Source: Rhodoligotrophos appendicifer
GTDB taxonomy: Bacteria > Pseudomonadota > Alphaproteobacteria > Rhizobiales > Im1
DNA length: 38,626 nt
Direction: 5' to 3'
NCBI RefSeq assembly: GCF_007474605.1
Contig: NZ_VHKL01000021.1
Span: 1-38,626 of the forward strand
The notes under the pieces were generated by a model. That model saw nothing but the letters and a program-made list of their open reading frames with translations, was not told where the DNA came from and searched no databases. How positions within the stretch are numbered: the stretch's first letter is position 1; each line of letters opens with the position of its first letter. The translations under genes were made by a program, and so were the position numbers. Of this stretch, positions 15,878 through 23,751 are shown piece by piece.

Positions 15878-16597
15878 TTGATATCTGCCAGTATCACCCT
15901 GTCGCCCACGATGGTCTCTGTGACGGCGCAGCAGATACAGGAGGCGATCTTTCGTGGTGAGTTTCCGCCGGGTTCGCCGCTTCCGGAAATCCCGCTGTCC
16001 CGACGATTGGAAGTGTCGCGCGGAGTAATCCGCGAAGCCCTGCGAGGGTTGGCTGACGGTGGCCTTGTCGTGATTAGCCCCCGCCACGGCGCCCAAGTCT
16101 CTCCGGTGTCTCCGAAACTCGTACACGAGGTTTACTCACTTCGGGCGGTGCTCGAAACATTCGCCGTCAAACTCGCCATAACATCTGGGCGTGTTCATGG
16201 GGAGGCAGCTTCGACTGTGGAGAATGCATATCAATCGCTCGCGGCCGCAGCCGAGCAGAATGATAAGCTTGCGCTAGTCGAAGCAGATATGGCCTTTCAT
16301 TGGGCGGTCTGCAGCCCTTGTGGCCACGAGTTGCTGCTCGAACACCTGAAGCAACTTCAGGTTCGAACTCGGCTCTGCATTCTCTTTACCAAAGTCTACA
16401 GCACCGACGCAGAGAGCGAAGCCCTTTCGCATCGACCGATCCTGAATGCAATTCTAGCCAGCGATTTAGATCGTGCAGAAACCGCACTGAGGGACCACCT
16501 CTTAATGGCTGGGCAGCGGCTTCTGGTGCGCCTGCTGGAAAGTGAGCCGCACAAAACTAAACGTAGCCTCAGAAGCAAGCTAAATGTCGGCAACTGA
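15878..16597 (+). CDS. GntR-family transcriptional regulator, FCD subfamily
   Basis: About 239 residues. The winged helix covers about residues 16-75 (GSPLPEIPLSRRLEVSRGVIREALRGLADGGLV), a compact FadR/FCD-type reading head. The FCD domain follows, with Asp and His in EADMAFHWAV and further His in SHRPIL and LRDHLLMAGQ as metal ligands. The start is TTG 15878, with AAGGGA seven bases upstream; ATG 15911 is an alternative. Its last 14 nt overlap the ATPase gene of the polyamine-type importer, so the regulator is co-transcribed with the transporter it probably controls. Two TTGTCGACA palindromes upstream are plausible binding sites. Confidence 0.88.
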   Translation: MISASITLSPTMVSVTAQQIQEAIFRGEFPPGSPLPEIPLSRRLEVSRGVIREALRGLADGGLVVISPRHGAQVSPVSPKLVHEVYSLRAVLETFAVKLAITSGRVHGEAASTVENAYQSLAAAAEQNDKLALVEADMAFHWAVCSPCGHELLLEHLKQLQVRTRLCILFTKVYSTDAESEALSHRPILNAILASDLDRAETALRDHLLMAGQRLLVRLLESEPHKTKRSLRSKLNVGN

Positions 16598-17663
16598 CAC
16601 TGTTCTGGCCGTTCGCCAGCTGCGAAAAACTTTCGATGGCGTACCCGCTGTAGACGATGTTTCGTTCGATCTCATGCAGGGTGAAACGGCAGCTTTGCTG
16701 GGACCGAGCGGTTGCGGCAAGACATCAACCCTTCGGATCATCGCAGGCTTCACATCTCCGGATCAAGGCAGTGTCGCCATGCTGGGGCGCGATGTTACCA
16801 GGAAACGGCCCTATGAACGCAACATTGGCATCCTCTTTCAGGATTACGCACTGTTCCCACACATGACGGTGGCCGAGAACATCGCATTTGGTCCGCAACA
16901 TCGCGGCCTGTCGAAGAGCGACATCAAGGAACGGGTGGAGCGTTACCTTGACCTAGTGCACATGGGCAATTATCGCGACCGTCATCCGACGAACTTGTCC
17001 GGAGGACAGCAGCAGCGGGTCGCTCTCGCGCGTGCCCTGGCTACAGAGCCGGAAATTTTGTTGCTCGATGAACCATTATCGGCTCTCGACGCTAAAATGC
17101 GCGAAAGTCTGCGAACCGAACTCAAGCAGATACTTGCACAAACCGGCGTGACAACGATCATTGTTACACACGATCAGGAGGAGGCCCTTAGCCTTGCTGA
17201 CCGAGTGATGGTCATGCATCGGGGCCGGATCCTACAGGATGCTGCCCCTCGGGATATATACGAGAAGCCGGCCAGTCGGTTCGTTGCCGAGTTCGTCGGG
17301 CGGTCCAATTGGCTGCCGGGAAAGATCTACGGAAAAGGTAACTCGGCCGTCTTTCATGGCCCGGGTGATATTCGCCTGCCGGCACCAGGTCATCTGTCCG
17401 TAGATCAGGAGATACTGTGCTTTGTACGGCCAGAGAAAATCAGCCTAGCAGAGCGAGGTGCACCGTTGCCGAGCGGCCTTATTTCTCTTGATGGGACGGT
17501 TCGAGACGTCATCTTTCTTGGACAGGATACCGAGGTCACTGCTGATGTCAGCGGCAATCTCATAACAGCGCTGATCCGGGACAGTAAGGTCGACTTCCTA
17601 AGGTTGGGCACGCCAGTTCACCTGAGATTTGCCGCTGGCGATCTCGGCTACGTCAAAGACTAA
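16584..17663 (+). CDS. ABC transporter ATP-binding protein, spermidine/putrescine type (PotA-like)
   Basis: A 359-residue ATPase. It has Walker A GPSGCGKT, signature LSGGQQQR, Walker B ILLLDEPLSALD and switch region VTHDQEEA. A C-terminal TOBE_2-type regulatory domain follows (FVRPEKISL, then DGTVRDVIFLGQDTEV). The Q-loop phrase GILFQDYALFPHMTVAENI is typical of PotA and related polyamine, Fe and thiamine importers. It is the first gene of a complete ATPase-binding protein-permease-permease set. The substrate is decided by the binding protein, not this subunit. Confidence 0.92.
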   Translation: MSATDTVLAVRQLRKTFDGVPAVDDVSFDLMQGETAALLGPSGCGKTSTLRIIAGFTSPDQGSVAMLGRDVTRKRPYERNIGILFQDYALFPHMTVAENIAFGPQHRGLSKSDIKERVERYLDLVHMGNYRDRHPTNLSGGQQQRVALARALATEPEILLLDEPLSALDAKMRESLRTELKQILAQTGVTTIIVTHDQEEALSLADRVMVMHRGRILQDAAPRDIYEKPASRFVAEFVGRSNWLPGKIYGKGNSAVFHGPGDIRLPAPGHLSVDQEILCFVRPEKISLAERGAPLPSGLISLDGTVRDVIFLGQDTEVTADVSGNLITALIRDSKVDFLRLGTPVHLRFAAGDLGYVKD

Positions 17664-17694
17664 CATAATTTTTGCAGGGTGTGAGGAGTAGTCA

Positions 17695-18768
17695 ATGTCC
17701 TATTCAAGACGTATTTTCCTGAACTTGGTCCTGATCTCATCTATCACTCTCGGACTGGGCAAGCTGAGCGTGGCTACCGCGGAAGACAAATCCATCGTCG
17801 CCGTGGAGTGGGGTGGCGGCTATAAAAAGGCCATGGACGAGATTAACGAAACTCAGGACGATGTGAACGTAACGTTCGAGTTGCATGCCGGCGGCGCTGC
17901 AGCAATTCTGGCCAAGATCAAAGCTGCTTGGCCTGAGACAAATTACGATGTCGTGGCCGCCTGGAACCCAGTATTCGGCTCCATGATTTCAGAGGAGTGG
18001 ATCGAAACTGTAAATGCCGAGGAGATGTCCAATTTGCGCGATATCCCAAAGGCGCTCTTCATGACAGACGCAGACGGCAATCTGAAGGCCATTCCGCGCA
18101 GTATCACCGGCCAGCATTGGGGATATCGATCTGATCTCTGCCCCTTTGAAATAACCAACATCCAGGACTTACTCGATGATCGTCTCAAGGGAATGGTGCT
18201 TTTTCCGGCACCAATGCTGAACAACAACATGCAGATGGTCTCCATCGCCAGGGCTCTTGGCGGTGACGAAAAGAATATGGAGCCCGCATGGGACTTCGTG
18301 AAGGAACTCGCAAAGAAGGGTAATATTGGCCGCGTCTCCACGTCCGACAGTGAGACATTCAACTCCTTGTCCAGTGGTGAGACCTGTGTAGGTTTCAGTG
18401 CAACCACCAGCTTCGGCAGGGTCGCCGAAGTTGCACCTGTCGTTTACTTAACCAAGATGCCAGAGAACAGCGGGTTTCGCACGGCGATCGTCATGGAAGG
18501 CTGGGCGATCTTAAAAGGCGGCAAAACTGCCGAGGCTAAGGAATGGGTCAACCTTATGCTTAGCCCAGAAAACAACGAGGCGTTCAATGCGTCTATTGGT
18601 ACGGTGCCGGTCAACAGCAAATCCAAAGCTAGCGAAAAGCTCGGCCATATTACCTTCACCGAGGAGGAACTGGCTAAGTATACCTTCATTCCCGACTGGT
18701 CCTATCTCTCGTCGAATGTGAACGGATGGGTGCAGCGTTGGGAAAAGGAAGTGGCACCGCTTCTCTAA
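17695..18768 (+). CDS. Extracellular solute-binding protein, polyamine type (PotD-like)
   Basis: A 357-residue type 2 periplasmic binding protein. The N-terminus SRRIFLNLVLISS resembles a twin-arginine signal (SRRxFLK), followed by a hydrophobic stretch and probable cleavage near ATAED, so export through Tat is likely. The mature protein begins IVAVEWGGGYKKAMDEI and contains LHAGGAAAILAKIKA and VEWG-type segments seen in PotD/AfuA-like proteins. The C-terminal part includes WAILKGGKTAEAKEWVNLMLSPENN, a common motif of this class. GAGGAG lies upstream of the ATG. It lies between the ATPase and permease genes. Polyamine, amino-acid derivative or opine-like ligands are possible; the ligand is not decided here. 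Confidence 0.88.
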   Translation: MSYSRRIFLNLVLISSITLGLGKLSVATAEDKSIVAVEWGGGYKKAMDEINETQDDVNVTFELHAGGAAAILAKIKAAWPETNYDVVAAWNPVFGSMISEEWIETVNAEEMSNLRDIPKALFMTDADGNLKAIPRSITGQHWGYRSDLCPFEITNIQDLLDDRLKGMVLFPAPMLNNNMQMVSIARALGGDEKNMEPAWDFVKELAKKGNIGRVSTSDSETFNSLSSGETCVGFSATTSFGRVAEVAPVVYLTKMPENSGFRTAIVMEGWAILKGGKTAEAKEWVNLMLSPENNEAFNASIGTVPVNSKSKASEKLGHITFTEEELAKYTFIPDWSYLSSNVNGWVQRWEKEVAPLL

Positions 18769-18796
18769 AGCCGGCGAACGAACGGGAGCGCAGGAC

Positions 18797-19669
18797 ATGT
18801 TCAGCCTTAGGTGGCGAGTTGGCGCGGTGATCCTGCCCTTTGTATTCTATGTCGTGTTCTTTCTTGCGCCGCTGTCGCTCTCATTCTTCGAGAGCCTGCG
18901 GACCTATGTGGCCGGCGCCATCGGCTCCTCGGCTAATGCGCCGTTCACACTAGAAAATTACATTGCCCTTCTCTCGCCAGCCTATCTCGGCTTCCTAGGC
19001 CATACCTTCAGGTTGTCGCTCATTGCGACGGTTCTGGTGCTGCTTGCTTCATATCCTTTCGCCCATCATTTGGCGCGGCGTCCGTCGGGGACAACGCGTA
19101 AACTTATGGTGTCGGGTCTGGTGCTGCTGCTTTTCATGAGCACGCTGGTCAAGGTCTATTCGTTGTCGATCTCCCTGGGGCCCACTGGCTTTGGTCGCCC
19201 GCTCGCCGCACTGCTGGGCACGCATCCGAATAGCCGCATGATGAGCGAGATCTTTGTTGTCCTCGGCCTGTTTGGTTTTCTCTATCCAATCGCCACACTG
19301 ATGCAGATTGGGACGATACAGAACATCAATCCCCGTTACTTGGAGGCAGCCCTCGCTCTAGGCGCCAACAGGCTGACTAGCCACTTTAAGGTTGTTCTCC
19401 CACTGTGCATCGACGGCCTGATTGCTACATTCCTCGTGATTTTTACGCTGGCCATCAGCGCTTTCGTGATTCCGATGATCCTTGGCCGCGGGCACATCAC
19501 GTTCATCACTAATTTGATCTACACCCGATTCAGCGAGCTAGCGAATTATCCTAGCGGCGCAGCACTCTCGATGCTTATGCTGGTGATTTCCCTCACTATG
19601 GTGTTCGTTTTCAGCGGTCTATTGAGCCGCTTCGTTGCACGTCGCCTCAAGACGGTGCCAGAAACATGA
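18797..19669 (+). CDS. ABC transporter permease, spermidine/putrescine type (PotB-like)
   Basis: A 290-residue inner-membrane protein with about six hydrophobic segments: 10-30, 70-90, 105-125, 150-170, 205-230 and 255-280. The EAA loop is YLEAALALGANRLTSHFKVVLPLCIDGLIA, with the conserved Glu-Ala-Ala and Gly. It pairs with the next permease to form the translocation channel. Its stop overlaps the next start as ATGA. Confidence 0.9.
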   Translation: MFSLRWRVGAVILPFVFYVVFFLAPLSLSFFESLRTYVAGAIGSSANAPFTLENYIALLSPAYLGFLGHTFRLSLIATVLVLLASYPFAHHLARRPSGTTRKLMVSGLVLLLFMSTLVKVYSLSISLGPTGFGRPLAALLGTHPNSRMMSEIFVVLGLFGFLYPIATLMQIGTIQNINPRYLEAALALGANRLTSHFKVVLPLCIDGLIATFLVIFTLAISAFVIPMILGRGHITFITNLIYTRFSELANYPSGAALSMLMLVISLTMVFVFSGLLSRFVARRLKTVPET

Positions 19670-20487
19670 AACGCGTTTGGGACGATATCGGCTTTGCAAT
19701 CTTGATATTAGCACTGGCAGTAACTGCGACGATCCTGATCGTTCCGTTGATTTATGCCATTGCGATGTCGTTCGAGCCACGCGGCTTCATGGGACCTTTC
19801 CCGCCTCCCGGGATATCGTTGCAATGGTACGAGCGTTTCTTTGAAAGCCCTTATTACATGCGCGCGCTCGGCATCAGCCTACTGGTGGCGACGGTCTCGG
19901 CTTCGATTTCGGCCCTGTTTGGGGCTCTGGCGGCAGTTGGCATTTCCCGTGGCGGTTTTCCCGGTGCGCAGTTCCTCAGCGTGCTGTTCTTGTCACCCCT
20001 CGTGGTGCCCGGGGTGGTGATCGGCTTTTCGCTGTTGCTGTTCTTCTCGCGCACCGCAGTTGCCGGCGACCTGGTCAAGATCCTAATCGCGCATGTGCTG
20101 CTCACGTTGCCCTATACAATCCGGGCGAGTTTGGCGGCAATGGCCGGCATCAATGCCAACATCATCGATGCGGCCCTTAGCCTCGGCGCCACCGAGGGCC
20201 AGGCGCTGCGCAAAGTCATCTTGCCGCTTGCGCGTACCGGTATCGTGACTGGTTTTATCTTTGCCTTCTGCTTCTCTCTGGATGATGTCGCCGTCACCAT
20301 TTTCCTGACCAGCCCGACCGTTTATACGCTGCCTGTCGCACTTGTAAGCAACATGAAGTCGAATTTTGACCTGACCATCGCTGCGGCCTCAATCATGTTG
20401 ATGCTGTTCGCTTTGGTTGTGATCCTCGTCCTCGACCGAGTGGTCGGCATAGAAGCCGTCATGGGTAAGGGCATGTACAGAGATTGA
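19666..20487 (+). CDS. ABC transporter permease, spermidine/putrescine type (PotC-like)
   Basis: A 273-residue second permease with a long N-terminal hydrophobic segment (FAILILALAVTATILIVPLIYA). The EAA-type loop is IIDAALSLGATEGQALRKVILPLARTGI, where the first Glu of EAA is replaced by Asp. The phrase FCFSLDDVAVTIFLTSPTVYTLPV is characteristic of PotC-type proteins. It overlaps the upstream permease gene by 4 nt and is followed by two hydrolase genes in the same direction, so import and intracellular processing are probably co-expressed. Confidence 0.9.
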   Translation: MKRVWDDIGFAILILALAVTATILIVPLIYAIAMSFEPRGFMGPFPPPGISLQWYERFFESPYYMRALGISLLVATVSASISALFGALAAVGISRGGFPGAQFLSVLFLSPLVVPGVVIGFSLLLFFSRTAVAGDLVKILIAHVLLTLPYTIRASLAAMAGINANIIDAALSLGATEGQALRKVILPLARTGIVTGFIFAFCFSLDDVAVTIFLTSPTVYTLPVALVSNMKSNFDLTIAAASIMLMLFALVVILVLDRVVGIEAVMGKGMYRD

Positions 20488-20509
20488 CCATTTCAAAAGC
20501 ATCGGAACT

Positions 20510-21721
20510 ATGACCTTGCCGCACACTATTCCTTCCAATGTCGAAGCAAGTTTCATCGAGACATTGTTGCAACCACTTATCCGTCTAAATACCGAGAACC
20601 CGCCCGGCAATGAACAGCCGGCGGCCGCTCTCGTCACGGCCTATCTCGATCGGGCAGGTTTTAACGTCGAGGAGATCGTAGCCGCCCCGGGGCGCAGCAA
20701 TGTCATCGGCGTTGCACAGGGGAGTCGAGCGGGGAAGACCATCGTCCTCAATGGACATTTGGACACCCAGCCGCTGGGGCGTGACACCGGTTGGACCCGC
20801 GATCCCTGCAGTGGGGATATCTCCGGTGGCCGCATCCATGGCCGTGGTACCGGAGATATGAAATCAGGCGTAGCGGCCATGATTGCCGGCGCGGAAGCCT
20901 TCCTGAAGGGGGGCGACGACTTCGCCGGTCGGGTTGTCCTACTTGCTTCGGCCGATGAAACATCGGGAGGTTATCTCGGCGTAGGTGCAGTGCTCGACAA
21001 GCTTGCCGCATTGAAACCGGACATGGCGGTGATCTGCGAACCGACGCTCGGCGATGTAGGGATCGGTCACCGCGGCGCAGGCTGGATAGAGATCACAGTG
21101 ACAGGGAAGGCCGGGCAGGCCGGTAAGGTACATACCGGCATTAACGCGATTTTGGTCGCCGCCGACATGATCGCCATTTTAGAGCGCGATCTGCCCGCCA
21201 CTTTCCCGGTCGGGCGCTCGCGCTGGTTGCCGGAACCATCGCTGAATATCGGCTCGATCAATGGCGGAATAAAACCCAATATAATTCCGCAGGTCTGTCG
21301 TTTCGTTCTTGATCGACGCGTCACATTGGGTGAGACCGTGGAAGATATCGTCGCGCCGGTGCACCAGATCGCATCGGCAGTTGCCGAGCGATGGGCCGCG
21401 CAGGTGACTGCAGAGGTCATAATGTTCGTGCCGGCAAGCGAAGTGTCGGAGGACGAACCGATCATCGCGGCTTGTGCTCGTGCTTTTGCCGAAGTGACCG
21501 GGAAAAGCGGCAAGTTGCGTGGCATAGGCGGCTTCACGGACGCGCATTTTTTTATAGACAAGTTGCACGTCCCAGCAATCAATTTTGGCCCCTGGTACAT
21601 CACCCCGAATCCTCGGGGCAGCTATTCTGACATTCCCGACGAATATGGTCTGATCGACGAGATCGTGACCGGCGCGAGAGTTTATGAACACCTACTCAAT
21701 CTTATTTTGCGCGGAGATTGA
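20510..21721 (+). CDS. M20-family metallohydrolase homologue (ArgE/DapE type) with altered active site
   Basis: A 403-residue ArgE/DapE/CPG2-like protein. Conserved elements include GHLDT (His83, Asp85), GRGTGDMKSG (Asp116), the catalytic-base Glu150 and CEP (Glu177). Three expected residues are changed. The metal-bridging Glu after the base is Thr151 (ADET rather than ADEE). The dimer-domain 'GKAAHS' His is Gln203. The final metal His before the 'PDEY' motif is Asp374 (SDIPDEYG). M20 enzymes hydrolyse N-acyl amino acids or peptides; here activity may be altered or lost. It sits between the importer and a gamma-glutamyl hydrolase-like gene, which suggests an acylated amine as cargo. The fold assignment is secure, the activity is not. 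Confidence 0.85.
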   Translation: MTLPHTIPSNVEASFIETLLQPLIRLNTENPPGNEQPAAALVTAYLDRAGFNVEEIVAAPGRSNVIGVAQGSRAGKTIVLNGHLDTQPLGRDTGWTRDPCSGDISGGRIHGRGTGDMKSGVAAMIAGAEAFLKGGDDFAGRVVLLASADETSGGYLGVGAVLDKLAALKPDMAVICEPTLGDVGIGHRGAGWIEITVTGKAGQAGKVHTGINAILVAADMIAILERDLPATFPVGRSRWLPEPSLNIGSINGGIKPNIIPQVCRFVLDRRVTLGETVEDIVAPVHQIASAVAERWAAQVTAEVIMFVPASEVSEDEPIIAACARAFAEVTGKSGKLRGIGGFTDAHFFIDKLHVPAINFGPWYITPNPRGSYSDIPDEYGLIDEIVTGARVYEHLLNLILRGD

Positions 21722-21723
21722 CC

Positions 21724-22464
21724 ATGACGGCTCCGCTGATCGGTATTGTTTCCAATTTTCGCAGAGCAGATAACGAGTATTATCTGCCCAGTGCATATAT
21801 TGATGCAGTGCTTGCCGCCGGCGGACGCCCGATCATTCTGCCTTATGGTACAGAAGCAGACGCTGCGCACCACGTTGGCTTGCTCGACGGCCTACTACTC
21901 ACTGGCGGCACCGACTTCTCCCCGGAGCTTTATGGTGGCCGTCATCATCCCGCGATGTCCGATATTCTGTCTAATCGCGATGACTTCGAGATCTGCCTGA
22001 CACACATAGCTCTGGCAAGCAGCAAGCCAATTCTTGCAATCTGCCGGGGGATGCAATTGGTCAATGTCCTGCGCGGTGGTACGATCTTCGACCATACGTT
22101 AGACCAACGAGAGTGTCCGACTGACGACCACCGCACTGGCGCGGCTATCGGCGAGCTTGTCCACGACGTTGAGATCATCGACGGGTCGCGCCTTCATGCG
22201 ATCTGCCGCACCACGCGCCTACCAGTTAACTCCATGCATCATCAGGCCATAGACAGGCTGGGTGATAGTCTTGTCATTTCCGCACTAGCGCCCGACGGTG
22301 TGATCGAGGCCTTGGAGGATCCACGTCATCCATTCCTATTGGCGATCCAGTGGCATCCAGAACAGAGGCAGAAGGACGAGCCAAACAAGAGGATTATTGA
22401 AGCGTTCATCACAGCCTGCACTCAGGACACCCTCTCGGAACGCAATAGAGGAGCTAACTTGTAA
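21724..22464 (+). CDS. Class I glutamine amidotransferase-like hydrolase (PuuD/peptidase C26 family)
   Basis: About 246 residues. The catalytic triad is visible: Cys in ILAICRGMQ and His/Glu in IQWHPE. Family landmarks are LLLTGGTDFSPELYGG and NSMHHQAI. PuuD releases GABA from gamma-glutamyl-GABA in the putrescine pathway; homologues hydrolyse other gamma-glutamyl amides. ATG 21724 has GGAG seven bases upstream; a TTG at 21718 overlapping the preceding stop is less likely. The rest of the Puu pathway (gamma-glutamylputrescine synthetase, oxidase, dehydrogenase) is not in the window. The role is therefore gamma-glutamyl amide hydrolysis by family, putrescine catabolism only by analogy. Confidence 0.87.
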   Translation: MTAPLIGIVSNFRRADNEYYLPSAYIDAVLAAGGRPIILPYGTEADAAHHVGLLDGLLLTGGTDFSPELYGGRHHPAMSDILSNRDDFEICLTHIALASSKPILAICRGMQLVNVLRGGTIFDHTLDQRECPTDDHRTGAAIGELVHDVEIIDGSRLHAICRTTRLPVNSMHHQAIDRLGDSLVISALAPDGVIEALEDPRHPFLLAIQWHPEQRQKDEPNKRIIEAFITACTQDTLSERNRGANL

Positions 22465-22865
22465 ACAAGACAACTTGGGAAGCATACCCTCACCGCTCCG
22501 TAGGCTATCGTCGTCGCCGATGATCCTGACCTCGCCTTCGGCGTGTCGCGTGTCGCGACAATGGCTCACGAGTCGCATCGAGAGATTTAAAGCAGCCTTT
22601 TGCATAAGGACTTTGCACCTGCGAAGCTCATCCGATGGTACTTGACAGTTATCGGCCTCGACTCAACCTATCCCCTCAGTTCCCGCTGGGTGCCAGGTGT
22701 GTCCTCTTTCAAATTACCGCTTTGGAGCGAGATTGCCGCTGGTCAAACCGCGATTGGAGACTAGCGCATCGTCGACCCTAAATTTTGTCGCGGCTCGTTT
22801 CGTAGCCGTACTACAAAGATTTGGCCATACGCGGCTTCAGAAGCTACAGCGAGCGGATTATTCAA
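22465..22865. other. Gene-free stretch between convergent genes
   Basis: About 400 nt between the amidotransferase (plus) and the IclR gene (minus). No open frame matches a family I know. A perfect palindrome TGTCGCGACA lies near 22553-22562, and a small stem CGGCT/AGCCG with an 8-nt loop lies at 22791-22808 without a T-run. No clear intrinsic terminator was found. It may be decayed sequence at a module junction. Confidence 0.4.
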
Positions 22866-23708
22866 TCACCTTCGGCTACCGCCGAGGGCCTTGGTTACGC
22901 TCGCGGCGCAGCGAATAAGCAGTTCTGCTATTCGCGACTCGGTACTCTGGTCAAAACGGCTCTCTGGAATGGTCAGGCAGATGTCACCGACAACTTCACC
23001 GTGGCTGCCAAAGACGGGAGCGGCAATACCCACGGCGTCTGGCGTCCGTTGACCATGCGTGATTGCGTAGCCACGCTCCCTTATCCGATGAATTTCGGCC
23101 TCGAGCCGAAATCTTTCAGTAATTGATTTGGATGTCGCAGGGGCAAGACGAGTTCGGTCGATAATAGAGCTTATTTCAGCGTCGCTCAAAAACGCCATGA
23201 TCGCCAACCCCGTCGCGCCGACGTAGACGGGGATCCATTTGTTCAGGTCGATCGAGTAGCGCAATGGATGGGACGACTCAACCATTGCGGCAAAGATCAT
23301 TTCTTGACGCATGCTGTCATAAAGACCGAGGAGTGACGTCTCATTGCAGGCATCCGTCAGCTGGCGCATATGGCTCAGCGCGATCTGGCGGACCGGGGTT
23401 TGTGCAATTGCGAGATAAGCCAGGCGGAGAAACTCGAGGCTCAACGAATAGCGGCCCGTCTGAGGCTCGTGCTTGAGTAGGTCGGCCTTCACCAGCTCCG
23501 AAAGCAAACGATGTGCGGTACTGGGAGAGACACCCAAACCGGTCGCCATCTCACGCACTCCGACATCCCGGGAATTTTCCTGAACGATCCAAGTCAGAGC
23601 TCGTAACGTCTTGAGGACAGGGTTTCGATTGCTAGTCTTCACTTGGCTTTGCCTGGAATCCGGTCTGTGATCACGGCACCCTCGTAACGCTTGCCAGCCA
23701 AACATCAA
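22866..23708 (-). CDS. IclR-family transcriptional regulator
   Basis: Up to 280 residues. The winged helix is at about residues 30-90 (VLKTLRALTWIVQEN, GLGVSPSTAHRLLSELVKADLL). The C-terminal effector domain includes PVYVGATGLAIMAFLSD and the closing AAPVFGSHGEVVGDICLTIPESRF. ATG 23708 gives an unusual 20-residue leader without a clear ribosome site; a GTG at 23642 (VKTSNRNPVLKTL) may be the real start. It is 43 nt downstream of the molybdenum-subunit gene on the same strand, so it is probably the last gene of the Liv-hydroxylase operon. It could bind the mirrored GAAC-N4-GTTC sites about 8 kb upstream. Confidence 0.87.
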   Translation of the reverse strand: MMFGWQALRGCRDHRPDSRQSQVKTSNRNPVLKTLRALTWIVQENSRDVGVREMATGLGVSPSTAHRLLSELVKADLLKHEPQTGRYSLSLEFLRLAYLAIAQTPVRQIALSHMRQLTDACNETSLLGLYDSMRQEMIFAAMVESSHPLRYSIDLNKWIPVYVGATGLAIMAFLSDAEISSIIDRTRLAPATSKSITERFRLEAEIHRIRERGYAITHGQRTPDAVGIAAPVFGSHGEVVGDICLTIPESRFDQSTESRIAELLIRCAASVTKALGGSRR

Positions 23709-23751
23709 TAGAGCTTAAGGCTCACTTCTAGCTGACATCAGCATCGGCCGT

